Below, one piece after another: positions 1-6,803 of a stretch of 21,916 nucleotides of DNA. The notes below the pieces were generated by a model. It was not told the DNA's origin. It worked only from the letters and a program-made list of their open reading frames with translations, and ran no database searches. Origin of the DNA: a virus; IMG/VR virus record IMGVR_UViG_3300036791_001101, positions 1-21,916 of that record; one strand, written 5' to 3'. A program made the translations under genes and the position numbers. Numbering within the stretch: position 1 is the first letter of the stretch; every line of letters begins with the position of its first letter.

Positions 1-56
1 ACCTTCTGCCAGTCGGCAGCGACGTCGAGGTGGAAGTCAAACTGGGCTATGGGCAT
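1..56 (-). CDS. 5' end of an unidentified gene, cut by the left edge
   Basis: Only the first 18 codons are visible, reading leftward from an ATG at 56-54 and starting MPIAQFDFHLDVAADWQK. The ATG overlaps the TAA stop of the preceding minus-strand gene (TAATG), the same coupled arrangement seen elsewhere in the window, which supports it as a real start. It would be the fourth gene of the leftward neck/head operon. Too little is visible to assign a family. Confidence 0.55.
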   Translation of the reverse strand, partial: MPIAQFDFHLDVAADWQK

Positions 57-694
57 TATCGTGCCAGCCTCTTTACTACGGTGCGATGGTGTCCTTCGGC
101 CATCCAGGTCTTCCCGCCATGCTCATAGGTGTCTGGCTCATAGGGCATCTCGCTGCGGCCAAGCTCCTTGTCGAAGTAGTCAGGGTCCGTTTCTGGCACG
201 TCACCTTGGGCATACTCCCGCAGGGTAGGAACATGGAGGTGTTGTTGTGACGTCCAGACCTCGCCGTGAGGGTAGCCCCTTCTAAATTCAGCCACGTTTC
301 CTGATAGGGCTTCGTGCGGAGCGTTCACCAAAACATCAACAGTCTGACCCTTGCGACTGCCAGTAAAGGCGTGCTCACCGATTTTCTTGGTTTGGCGAAT
401 GTCGGCCTGAGCCATGACATGACGGGCTACCCGTTGTCTGATCACAGTCGGTACTTGATGCCCCCCCAGTGAGGGATGCACTCCAAGCGTTTGAGCCAGG
501 TTCTCTGGCTCCCCGGTGAACTCTTGCCAGGCATTGGGGTTGCCTTGTCGAGCCGCTGTTTGCGCCCGTTCTAGACGGGCTTGGTTCTCAGGATCGAGCT
601 TGGGTCTGGTGGCGGCGATGTGCTGCTGTACTTGCGTGGTGATGTGGCTCTTCCACTGCTCAAACTGCTCGTCGTTGAGGGCTTCGTGGCTCAT
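56..694 (-). CDS. phage protein with C-terminal ParB-like EGHHR motif
   Basis: A 212-residue protein from the ATG at 694-692, which overlaps the TGA stop of the upstream gene (TGATG). Two in-frame GTG codons at 700 and 697 are less likely starts. The N-terminal half is charged and helical in character. The C-terminus ends WMAEGHHRTVVKRLAR, with Glu200-Gly-His-His-Arg204 resembling the DGHHR motif of ParB/sulfiredoxin-fold proteins, a fold that includes DNA-binding and nuclease proteins and occurs in phage head-region polymorphic proteins. The location downstream of neck-like genes suggests a virion or virion-injected protein. Its base composition looks less GC-rich than the tail genes, which may indicate separate acquisition. 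No catalytic function is claimed; the motif alone is suggestive. Confidence 0.6.
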   Translation of the reverse strand: MSHEALNDEQFEQWKSHITTQVQQHIAATRPKLDPENQARLERAQTAARQGNPNAWQEFTGEPENLAQTLGVHPSLGGHQVPTVIRQRVARHVMAQADIRQTKKIGEHAFTGSRKGQTVDVLVNAPHEALSGNVAEFRRGYPHGEVWTSQQHLHVPTLREYAQGDVPETDPDYFDKELGRSEMPYEPDTYEHGGKTWMAEGHHRTVVKRLAR

Positions 695-1200
695 CACCAC
701 ACCAGGGTTTGCGAGAAGAAGTCGCCTTGCTGGACGTCGTTGACTATCTCCTCGCCCTTCACCTGCTCGCCCAGGGCAGAGATCGTTAAATAAGTGCCGT
801 GGACAAAGCCTTGTTTTTCATACCGTGTGACCCGGTAGATCCTGTTGTCGTACTGGAACCGGTCACGAAAATGCGCCTCGGTATAGAGCGGGTTGATCCT
901 GAACCGGTCCATGGCCGACGTCACCTGGAACACGATGCTGGCCGTGGACAGGACGTAGAAGCCCTCGTCGGTGTCAATCGGGTCGTCCTGGCGAAAGTCG
1001 AGGAACATCACCGGCAACGTCACGGGTGGGTACCAGGCACGGCTCGGCCCCTCGTCGTACACGGAGTGCTTGCTCGACGTCATCTGGTCGTACTCGAAGT
1101 AGAGGACGTTCTCGCCCCAGGCCCGTTGGTAGTTCTTCATCACCTCGTTGATGCGGATGATGCGGTCCTTGGAGTACCACTCCGGTGTGTACAGAGGCAT
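694..1200 (-). CDS. putative head-closure / neck protein
   Basis: A 168-residue protein from an ATG at 1200-1198 preceded by GGTGGTGAGCTAG as a plausible ribosome-binding site. The N-terminus (MPLYTPEWYSKDRI) and the beta-rich C-terminal part, with RIYRVTRYEKQGFVHGTYLT followed by ISALGEQVKGEEI, have the look of small head-closure or neck proteins that bridge connector and tail. That assignment rests on size, composition and position next to a larger connector-like gene rather than a firmly recognised domain. It lies 32 bp downstream of the connector-like gene and is coupled to the next gene by TGATG. A minor tail or baseplate role is the alternative. Confidence 0.5.
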   Translation of the reverse strand: MPLYTPEWYSKDRIIRINEVMKNYQRAWGENVLYFEYDQMTSSKHSVYDEGPSRAWYPPVTLPVMFLDFRQDDPIDTDEGFYVLSTASIVFQVTSAMDRFRINPLYTEAHFRDRFQYDNRIYRVTRYEKQGFVHGTYLTISALGEQVKGEEIVNDVQQGDFFSQTLVW

Positions 1201-1207
1201 CTAGCTC

Positions 1208-1252
1208 ACCACCAGCCAACCCACCATTGTAACTACCACCAGCCGACCCACC
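1208..1252. repeat. 18-bp direct repeat flanking a stop codon
   Basis: Two copies of ACCACCAGCC(A/G)ACCCACC, at 1208-1225 and 1235-1252, differ at one base. On the minus strand the first-read copy encodes the terminal WVGWW of the connector-like protein just before its TAG. The second lies beyond the stop, would encode WVGWW again in the same frame before a TGA, and provides the GGTGGTGAG ribosome-binding region of the next gene. Confidence 0.8.
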
Positions 1253-2384
1253 CGGTATTGATCGTTGTGTATTGCCAGTAATAGCCAGAGCCTGTCGTAG
1301 GGTCTACGTCCCGTAGCGGATCGATGTTGGTGCTGGGCTGGAGGGCCACGTAGCGGTGGTTCTCGTAGTCGATGAGATCCTGGGCGCTGTAGGCCCGGGT
1401 CGACACCCAGGTGCCCTGGTAGGTGTAGATCTTCTGGGTCACGTCGATGGGCGGTAGCTCTCGCTGCGGCCAGGTGATGTCGTCGTACTCCTTGCTGCGG
1501 TAGATAGGCACAAGTCGCTTGGTAGTGCGGGAGACACGGCGGAGTCGGGACTGCGTGATGCGGTACAGCCCGATGCCCAGGGCGTTGGCCAGGCTCATGT
1601 ACTGGGCCTGGAGCCGGTCGATCATGGACGTGATCTGGCCGAAGGTCTGGCTGATGGGGATGGTCACGCCGTCAGGAGTATGGACGTCGTGCTGCTGGGC
1701 CACGCCCACGGCCATGTCCCACAGGGCCATGATGGTGACCAGGATGGAGATGGGGTACTCCTCCACCTCGCTGATCATCATGGGGGCCGGGGTGCCGTAG
1801 TTGATGGGCTGGCCTGCGCTGTTGAGGGGCGGCGGGACGGGAGGCGGGTAGCCCGTGTCGATCTGGCCTGTGCTGGACTGGTCGTAGCCGTAGGTGTGCT
1901 GGATGTATGCCGTGCGGACGTAGAGGTCCAACTCCGGGGACAGTAGGTCGCGGTAGTACATGCCCTGCGCCACCATGAGCAGTCCCTGCGCCGGGGCAGT
2001 GTTGAACATGAGGACGCCCCCATGCTCATCGATGAAGTAGTCGCCGCCCAGGACCGGCGAGGTGGTGTTGCCGTCCGTGGTGTCGGTGAGCGCCACCTGG
2101 AGGCTCATCCGTTCGACGTTCTCCACCGGGAGCTCGAACCGCCAGGACACCCCGCTGCACGTCTGGCGGGCGATGAAGGGCCGGGGCAGGTCCCGCAGCC
2201 GCAGCCGGGTCATCTGGGCGATGCGCTGGGTGGAGGCTGGGTTGACCGGGGGGTAGACCAGTGCCTGGTCGGTGTCGGGGTACTGCCCCGGCACTCCCGC
2301 CGTGACGTCGTACGGGTTCGGCAGCCCGGAGATGGGTCCGGTGCTGACCGACATGCCGCTCTGGCCGGACTGCGACACACTCAC
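1233..2384 (-). CDS. putative neck / head-tail connector protein with CBM-like C-terminus
   Basis: 383 residues from a GTG at 2384-2382; the in-frame TAG a few codons upstream rules out anything longer, and an internal ATG (Met11) is possible. There are three visible parts. The first is an N-terminal beta-rich domain that includes a DYFIDEHGGVLMF stretch. A proline-rich linker (GYPPPVPPPLN) follows, and then a long helical segment with TFGQITSMIDRLQAQYMSL and RLRRVSRTTKRLVPIYRS, like connector-type adaptor helices. The third is a C-terminal module from about residue 321, with YQGTWVSTRAYSAQDLI, HRYVALQPSTN and YYWQY. That spacing resembles small aromatic carbohydrate-binding modules (CBM5/12-like) often appended to virion proteins. 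It is the first gene of the leftward operon. The connector role is inferred; the binding module is the better-supported part. Confidence 0.5.
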   Translation of the reverse strand: MSVSQSGQSGMSVSTGPISGLPNPYDVTAGVPGQYPDTDQALVYPPVNPASTQRIAQMTRLRLRDLPRPFIARQTCSGVSWRFELPVENVERMSLQVALTDTTDGNTTSPVLGGDYFIDEHGGVLMFNTAPAQGLLMVAQGMYYRDLLSPELDLYVRTAYIQHTYGYDQSSTGQIDTGYPPPVPPPLNSAGQPINYGTPAPMMISEVEEYPISILVTIMALWDMAVGVAQQHDVHTPDGVTIPISQTFGQITSMIDRLQAQYMSLANALGIGLYRITQSRLRRVSRTTKRLVPIYRSKEYDDITWPQRELPPIDVTQKIYTYQGTWVSTRAYSAQDLIDYENHRYVALQPSTNIDPLRDVDPTTGSGYYWQYTTINTGWVGWW

Positions 2385-2507
2385 GAACCCAGGCTATGCC
2401 GGGTGGTCATGGTGGCCGCGGCACCCGGATCTAGCATTCCAGTAGCCGGTCCGCTAACACCGGTCAGCAGCACCGCCATAAAAAATGCCTAGATCGATTC
2501 GGGGAAA
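2385..2507. promoter_or_regulatory. divergent intergenic control region with inverted repeat
   Basis: These 123 bp separate the leftward neck genes from the long rightward tail operon. GATCTAGCATT at 2428-2438 and AATGCCTAGATC at 2484-2495 form an inverted repeat with a single one-base gap, separated by 45 bp. Inside it, CCGGT (2446-2450) and ACCGG (2459-2463) form a shorter palindrome. An A-run (2480-2485) sits just inside the right arm. No convincing -35/-10 pair is visible on either strand. Paired late promoters or a regulator-binding site are the likeliest roles, inferred from position. Confidence 0.45.
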
Positions 2508-2891
2508 ATGCCGTCCTCTTCATACAGGTGCGTCAAGGAACAGGATGTCCAGACCATCTCCAGGGCAGCGGCTGCCTACAAGAAGATGGGCGCCACCCGG
2601 CAGGTCAGGCAAGCAGCACGGCAAGCTGGTGATCTGCTGCTCTCCCAGATGCAGAAGATGGTGCAGGGAGAGTCCAGCCTGTCCAGCTTTCGGGACGTGA
2701 CGTCCAGCATGCGGGTCTTCACTGATGGTGGCAACGTCATCGTCGGCGTCCCCCCTGGCCCCATGGTGGCCAAGGCGCACCAGATGGACGCCACCTACCA
2801 GCTAGCGGACGTGGCCCATGACCTGGCCAAGCAGTCCGGCGACGTCGAGAAGAAGTTCTATGACGCCCTCTTCAACGTGGTGATGCAGTGA
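2508..2891 (+). CDS. putative tail-completion protein (HK97 gp10-like)
   Basis: A 127-residue, largely helical basic protein. The start ATG follows a purine-rich GGGGAAA. The body has a helical ATRQVRQAARQAGDLLLSQM stretch, then VIVGVPPGPMVAKAHQMDATY and a C-terminal helix DLAKQSGDVEKKFYDALFN. The layout (basic N-terminal helices, a short beta segment with a G-PPGP turn, then a Y...DLA...G motif) resembles HK97 gp10-like joining proteins, which usually sit between head connectors and the tail terminator. It is the first gene of the rightward operon and ends in a GTGA overlap with the next gene. No enzymatic role is expected. Family assignment is by pattern and position, not by a diagnostic motif. 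Confidence 0.5.
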   Translation: MPSSSYRCVKEQDVQTISRAAAAYKKMGATRQVRQAARQAGDLLLSQMQKMVQGESSLSSFRDVTSSMRVFTDGGNVIVGVPPGPMVAKAHQMDATYQLADVAHDLAKQSGDVEKKFYDALFNVVMQ

Positions 2892-3544
2892 CTATTGTTA
2901 ACCCAGCGTCCGACCTGACGGCCAACCCCCCCTTCATGGGGCTGTACGTCGAGGAGGATCTCGGCCTCAAGAACCTCCTCACGGGCATCACGGTCACCGA
3001 CCTGAACACCACGCCGAGCACGCCGCGACCGGTCCCAGTGTGGTTCCACAACCCGGAGCGTGAGGAGCGGAGGATCACGTACCCGAACATCGTGATCAAC
3101 TTCCTGGGCGAGCAGGTGGCCCATGAGCGGGAGCACCGGGGCTGGGTGCAGGTGGGCTACCGCTACCTTCAGGACATTCCCTTCGGGGATCCGCCGCCGT
3201 CCATGGAGTACCCCATCCCCATGGACTTCGACTACACCGTGACGGTGAGTGCCCGCATCAACCAGCACATCTCTCAGATCAGCGCCACTCTGATGCAGGG
3301 TCCACTTCATCCCCGCTTCGCCCGGGTGTTCTGCCCGGGTGGCACCGTGCGGCGCCTGACCATCATGGGCGTCACCCGCACGAACAGCGTGGAGGTGGAC
3401 AAGCGACTGTTCCGCCAGATCTACCGTGTTCGCATCACCACTGAGGTGGAGGCGTCGGTGTCACTCCTGGGTAGCCGTGTCTCCAGAGTGTTCATAGATG
3501 TCACAGATATGCAAGGCCATTCTCTGATTGAGGAAGAGAGGTAG
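2888..3544 (+). CDS. putative tail terminator / tail completion protein
   Basis: 218 residues from a GTG at 2888 that overlaps the preceding TGA (GTGA). The protein is beta-rich, with PVPVWFHNPEREERRITYPN, a GWVQVGYRYL strand, DYTVTVSARINQHISQISATL and a C-terminal YRVRITTEVEASVSLL. In myophages the gene immediately upstream of the sheath commonly encodes the ring that caps the tube and sheath and docks to the neck (the T4 gp15 role), and the size and composition fit. It ends 2 bp before the sheath start. I do not see a residue-level signature, so the role is inferred from order. Confidence 0.5.
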   Translation: MTIVNPASDLTANPPFMGLYVEEDLGLKNLLTGITVTDLNTTPSTPRPVPVWFHNPEREERRITYPNIVINFLGEQVAHEREHRGWVQVGYRYLQDIPFGDPPPSMEYPIPMDFDYTVTVSARINQHISQISATLMQGPLHPRFARVFCPGGTVRRLTIMGVTRTNSVEVDKRLFRQIYRVRITTEVEASVSLLGSRVSRVFIDVTDMQGHSLIEEER

Positions 3545-3546
3545 AA

Positions 3547-5184
3547 ATGCCGACGCTTTCCCGCCCTGGCGTCTACGTGGACGAGTCACAGTTCCCCAGC
3601 TATGTCGCTGTCGCTCCGGGCAATGCGACGGCAGCCTTCGTGGGGATGTGCCCCCGTGGTCCCATAATGACGCCGATAGTTTGTAACTCATGGAGGGAGT
3701 TCACCCAGTACTTCGGCCCCTTCGAGCAGAAGTACCTGCCCAGTGCCCTGCACCTGGCCGTGTACACCTTCTTCTCCGCTGGTGGGTCAGGCGCCGTGAT
3801 CATCCGCATGACGACGACGTCATCGCAGCCCCAGCCAGCCTCGACCGTTCTGGACGACACAGGCGCCAGCATTCAGCCCACCCTGGAGGTCTTCGCCTCC
3901 AACCCTGGCGTCTGGGGCAACAGCGTCTACATCGACATCCTGCCTGGGAGCAGTTCCGCCTCGGGTAGCCCTGGCGCAGGCAGCAACCCCGGCACTCCCG
4001 GCCAGATCCAGACCTTCACCATTCAGGTGAAGTACGGCGACACCTCCTCGTCCAGCATCGTGGAGTCCTTCCGTAACCTGTCGATGGAGCCGCTCTCCAC
4101 CAACCAGGGTCAGGGCAACTACGCCCTTGACGTGGTGAACAGCCCATACACGGGGTCGAAGTACATCACGTTGGCGGACCTGTTCTCCACCAACGCACAG
4201 AACCCACCTACGAGCAACCCGGGCGTGGTGAGCGGTCAGCAACTGCAAGGTGGCCTCAACGGCAACAACCCGGCGGCTCCGCCCGCCCAGGATCCGGCGC
4301 CGGGACCCACGGACTTTATGAACGCAGTTCAATTGCTGGATCAATACCCCGATCAGCCCTTCGTGCTGAACCTGTGCGGTCAGTGGGATCCCGGTGTCAC
4401 GGGTGGAGTCATCAAGGACTATGCGGAGCCGCGAGGCAACATCTTCGTGGTGCTGGACCCGCCGCCGGGATACCTGCCTATCCCCATGGCCAACTGGGCC
4501 TCGTCCCTGTCATTCCGTAGTGACCGGGCGGCGCTGTACTACCCGCAGGTTGTCATTGGCGACCCGTACTCTCAGCAGGTAGGCAAGACGCGCACCGTTC
4601 CCCCGGGTGGCTTCATTTGCGGTCAGTACCTTGTCACTGATGGCTCTCGGGGGGTGGCGAAGGCGCCTGCTGGACTCGGCACCTCGCTGGGGGGTGTGTA
4701 TGGGGTGGAGCCCACCGGGGTCCTCACCAACACCGACCAGGGCACGCTCAACGACACCAACGTCAACTGCCTGGTTTCCGTGCCGGGGTACGGCGTGGTC
4801 ATCTGGGGGGCACGCACGCTGTCGCAGTTCTTGGTGACGAGGTACGTGCCGGTGGCGCGCACCCTCATCTACCTGGCCACGGAGTTCGTGGCCTTGACCC
4901 GGTTCGCCGTCTTCGAGCCGAACGACTGGGTCCTGTGGGGCTCCCTCTTCTCAGTGCTGAATCAGTTCTTGTCCAGCTTCTGGCAGAGCGGCGGGCTTCA
5001 GGGTCTGACGGCATCGGACGCCTTCTACGTGCTGTGTGACGCCACCGTCAACACTCCGCAGTCCATCCAGCAGGGCATAGTCAACGTCGAGGTGGGAGTC
5101 TCTCTCCAGTATCCCGCCGAGTTCGTCGTCATCAAGATCGGCCAGTGGGCGGGCGGGCAGAACGTCGCCATTGCCACCACGTAA
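3547..5184 (+). CDS. contractile tail sheath protein
   Basis: 545 residues, a normal size for the phage sheath family. The N-terminus LSRPGVYVDESQFPSYVAVA is the classical sheath opening, followed by GNATAAFVGMCPRGP and an EFTQYFGPFEQKY...FFSAGGSGAVIIRM stretch typical of the conserved first domain. A less conserved Gly/Ser/Pro-rich insertion (about residues 135-260) probably forms the outer domain. The C-terminus has VARTLIYLATEFVALTRFAV, VLCDATVNTPQSIQQGIVNV and a final YPAEFVVIKIGQW, the family's conserved last domain that exchanges strands with neighbours. The sheath polymerises round the tube and contracts on host contact. The stop lies inside the ribosome-binding site of the tube gene. 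Confidence 0.95.
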   Translation: MPTLSRPGVYVDESQFPSYVAVAPGNATAAFVGMCPRGPIMTPIVCNSWREFTQYFGPFEQKYLPSALHLAVYTFFSAGGSGAVIIRMTTTSSQPQPASTVLDDTGASIQPTLEVFASNPGVWGNSVYIDILPGSSSASGSPGAGSNPGTPGQIQTFTIQVKYGDTSSSSIVESFRNLSMEPLSTNQGQGNYALDVVNSPYTGSKYITLADLFSTNAQNPPTSNPGVVSGQQLQGGLNGNNPAAPPAQDPAPGPTDFMNAVQLLDQYPDQPFVLNLCGQWDPGVTGGVIKDYAEPRGNIFVVLDPPPGYLPIPMANWASSLSFRSDRAALYYPQVVIGDPYSQQVGKTRTVPPGGFICGQYLVTDGSRGVAKAPAGLGTSLGGVYGVEPTGVLTNTDQGTLNDTNVNCLVSVPGYGVVIWGARTLSQFLVTRYVPVARTLIYLATEFVALTRFAVFEPNDWVLWGSLFSVLNQFLSSFWQSGGLQGLTASDAFYVLCDATVNTPQSIQQGIVNVEVGVSLQYPAEFVVIKIGQWAGGQNVAIATT

Positions 5185-5189
5185 GGAGG
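5183..5189 (+). promoter_or_regulatory. strong ribosome-binding site of the tail tube gene
   Basis: AAGGAGG lies 4 bases before the tube ATG at 5194 and overlaps the sheath TAA stop (5182-5184). It is one of the two best Shine-Dalgarno matches in the window, in line with the high copy number of tube subunits. Confidence 0.8.
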
Positions 5190-5193
5190 AAGC

Positions 5194-5832
5194 ATGACAT
5201 CTAGAGGACTGAACTCTGACCCGTTGCGGAACTTCCGCTTCTTGGTTCAGATCTTCCATCCAGATCTAAAGAACATGGCTCGAATGGGGTTCATGGCTGT
5301 ATCGGGGCTGTCCGTAAACAATGAGGTCATCCCATATAGGGAGGGTGGTAACAACACGACTACCCGTAAGATGCCTGGTCAATCTGACTTTGGCCCTCTT
5401 ACCTTGACCCGGGGATTTATGGCTGCCCCCATCATGTCAGGCGCGGCTGTGACAGGGATCGGCAGGCAGGAGATCTACGACTGGTTCACGCAGATCTTCA
5501 CCGTGCAGCTAGGGGCTGGCTTCGGCAAGCCGCCCTCGGGTCCGCACCAGGGCAACTTCCGGGTGGGCGTGACCATTGACGTGCTAGCTCACCCCGTCAC
5601 ACAGGGCGCCCCTCCGACTTCTCATGCTGCTGGCATTGACAATACTCCGGCCTCCAAGTGCCGCTTTACTCTCAATAACTGTTGGCCTATGGGCTATTCA
5701 TTCAGCGACTTGGAAGCCGGGGGCAACGCAGTGTTTATTGAAAATCTGACCCTTGCACATGAGGGTTGGTCCGTCCTAACTGCCCCACAGGATCCCGGTG
5801 CCTACCTCCCCGTTGCTACCTCCCCAACCTGA
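5194..5832 (+). CDS. tail tube protein (T4 gp19-like)
   Basis: A 212-residue protein of the T4 gp19 / myophage tube family. Visible family signatures are the opening DPLRNFRFLVQIFHP, GFMAVSGLSVNNEVIPYREG, the TTRKMPGQSDFGPLTLTRGF segment, IYDWFTQIF and the C-terminal NCWPMGYSFSDLEAGGNAVF followed by IENLTLAHEG. These strands build the stacked hexameric rings inside the sheath. The gene follows the sheath by 9 bp with its own strong ribosome-binding site. Its last 35 bases are shared with the next gene, which starts at a GTG in another reading frame. Parts of the coding sequence (about 5230-5360 and 5600-5780) look more AT-rich than neighbouring genes. Confidence 0.95.
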   Translation: MTSRGLNSDPLRNFRFLVQIFHPDLKNMARMGFMAVSGLSVNNEVIPYREGGNNTTTRKMPGQSDFGPLTLTRGFMAAPIMSGAAVTGIGRQEIYDWFTQIFTVQLGAGFGKPPSGPHQGNFRVGVTIDVLAHPVTQGAPPTSHAAGIDNTPASKCRFTLNNCWPMGYSFSDLEAGGNAVFIENLTLAHEGWSVLTAPQDPGAYLPVATSPT

Positions 5833-6658
5833 TCAAGACCTGACGCTAGGTCCAGCGATTGAGGCTCTGGCGGCGCCAGAGCAGGCTAACGACATCGTGC
5901 GTCAGATGACGTCGCCCGCCTCCACCATGCCCATGATGGAGCTCGCCCCCTCTAATGTGGTCGTCTTGCCTGGCGGCTACCTGGACGAGGACGGCGTGCT
6001 CCAGACTGAGTGCCGGATCAGGGAGATCAATGGCTCCGATGAGGAGGCCATGGCCCGGGAGCTACGTAATCCCGATGTCAACATCCCGAAGGTAGTGGAC
6101 CTCCTCCTCAAGCGGTGTGTGCTGGAGGTGGGCACTCTCGGCTCCACTCCTCAGTTGCTGTCCCAGATGCTGATCGGTGATCGCTCTGCCTTGATGTTGG
6201 CTATCCGTGTCCTCACCTTCGGCAACGACTGGGAGGTGCCGGACTTCCCCTGCAAGTTCTGCGGGGAAGCCTTCGGCACCATCGTGGAGCTCGACAGCAT
6301 TCCCGTTAAGAGGCTCGACAACCCCATGCAGCAAACCATAGAGGTGGAGATGCGCGACGGCCAGGTCGCCGTCGTTGGGTTGGTCACGGGGAGAGTTCAG
6401 TTGGAGATGGTGGGGGACGGCAAGAAGACCGGCCCTGAGGAGGTGACCATCGGCATCGACCGTTGCATCCAGAGCATCGGTGGCGTGCCCGTGGGTGGCC
6501 CCGTCGCTCGCAGGATGAGCATGGCTGATCGCCGGAAGATCGTAGAGGCAATGGCTAGTTCCCAACCCGGCCCGCAAATGGAGGAGGTGGGAGTGACATG
6601 CACCGAGTGTGGTCGGGATGGGAACTACACAGTCAGCCTGGTGGATCTTTTTCGTTAA
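5798..6658 (+). CDS. T4-baseplate/tail-assembly chaperone-like zinc-motif protein
   Basis: 286 residues from a GTG at 5798 inside the tube gene, with a weak AGGA upstream. A disordered N-terminus (residues 1-40) precedes a domain with GGYLDEDGVLQTECRIREIN, MLIGDRSALMLAIRVLTFGN and two Cys pairs, CKFC (Cys152/155) and CTEC (Cys268/271), well placed to bind one zinc. This pattern matches the family named after T4 baseplate/hub assembly proteins, whose members sit between tube and tape measure and are often called tail-assembly chaperones. The reading frame ends VDLFR just where a second frame opens, so a longer frameshifted product is likely (see 6644-6658). The protein may help load the tape measure or initiate hub assembly; the exact role is inferred. 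Confidence 0.75.
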   Translation: MPTSPLLPPQPDQDLTLGPAIEALAAPEQANDIVRQMTSPASTMPMMELAPSNVVVLPGGYLDEDGVLQTECRIREINGSDEEAMARELRNPDVNIPKVVDLLLKRCVLEVGTLGSTPQLLSQMLIGDRSALMLAIRVLTFGNDWEVPDFPCKFCGEAFGTIVELDSIPVKRLDNPMQQTIEVEMRDGQVAVVGLVTGRVQLEMVGDGKKTGPEEVTIGIDRCIQSIGGVPVGGPVARRMSMADRRKIVEAMASSQPGPQMEEVGVTCTECGRDGNYTVSLVDLFR

Positions 6659-6803
6659 CGATCTCACTCCCGTCGATCTTCTCTACCTCCAGTACCAGCG
6701 CATCGCGGAGAAGTTCAGTGGCTGGTCCCTGGCTGAGATCAAGGCCATGCCCCACTACGAGCGAAAGCACTGGACCGACATCGTCCTGCATGAGGCCCGC
6801 TGA
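6609..6803 (+). CDS. C-terminal extension frame of the zinc-motif chaperone-like protein
   Basis: This frame overlaps the end of the zinc-motif gene and is +1 relative to it. From 6654 it encodes 49 residues, VNDLTPVDLLYLQYQRIAEK followed by FSGWSLAEIKAMPHYERKHW and TDIVLHEAR. The W-L-EI-AMP-ER-W pattern is the type seen at the C-termini of tail-chaperone frameshift products. Possible independent starts, GTG 6609 or ATG 6618, have no Shine-Dalgarno at useful spacing, and the residues before 6654 (MVGMGTTQSAWWIFF) look unlike the rest. I therefore read it as the frameshift extension rather than a free protein. It ends in TGATG, coupling it to the tape measure. Confidence 0.6.
   Translation: MVGMGTTQSAWWIFFVNDLTPVDLLYLQYQRIAEKFSGWSLAEIKAMPHYERKHWTDIVLHEAR
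6644..6658 (+). promoter_or_regulatory. candidate programmed +1 (or -2) frameshift site
   Basis: The end of the zinc-motif gene reads GAT CTT TTT CGT TAA. On the T5 run, Phe-tRNA on TTT (6650-6652) can slip +1 onto TTC (6651-6653) and continue GTT AAC into the frame of the next reading frame, giving a 334-residue fusion. A -2 slip on the same run reaches the same frame. The downstream frame lacks a well-placed Shine-Dalgarno sequence, and paired frames just before the tape measure are a hallmark of tail-chaperone frameshifting. Confidence 0.5.

Noticed and set aside
799-1281. 160-codon plus-strand frame
   Set aside because: It is antisense to the head-closure-like gene and rich in Val/His/Asp as expected of a shadow frame.
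2022-2492. Plus-strand frame crossing from the connector-like gene into the divergent region
   Set aside because: Most of it is antisense to the connector-like gene, and no ribosome-binding site or family pattern is visible.
2439-2507. Sigma-70-type promoters with -10 candidates such as CATAAA (2477)
   Set aside because: No matching -35 element at proper spacing was found, so a specific promoter call is not supported.
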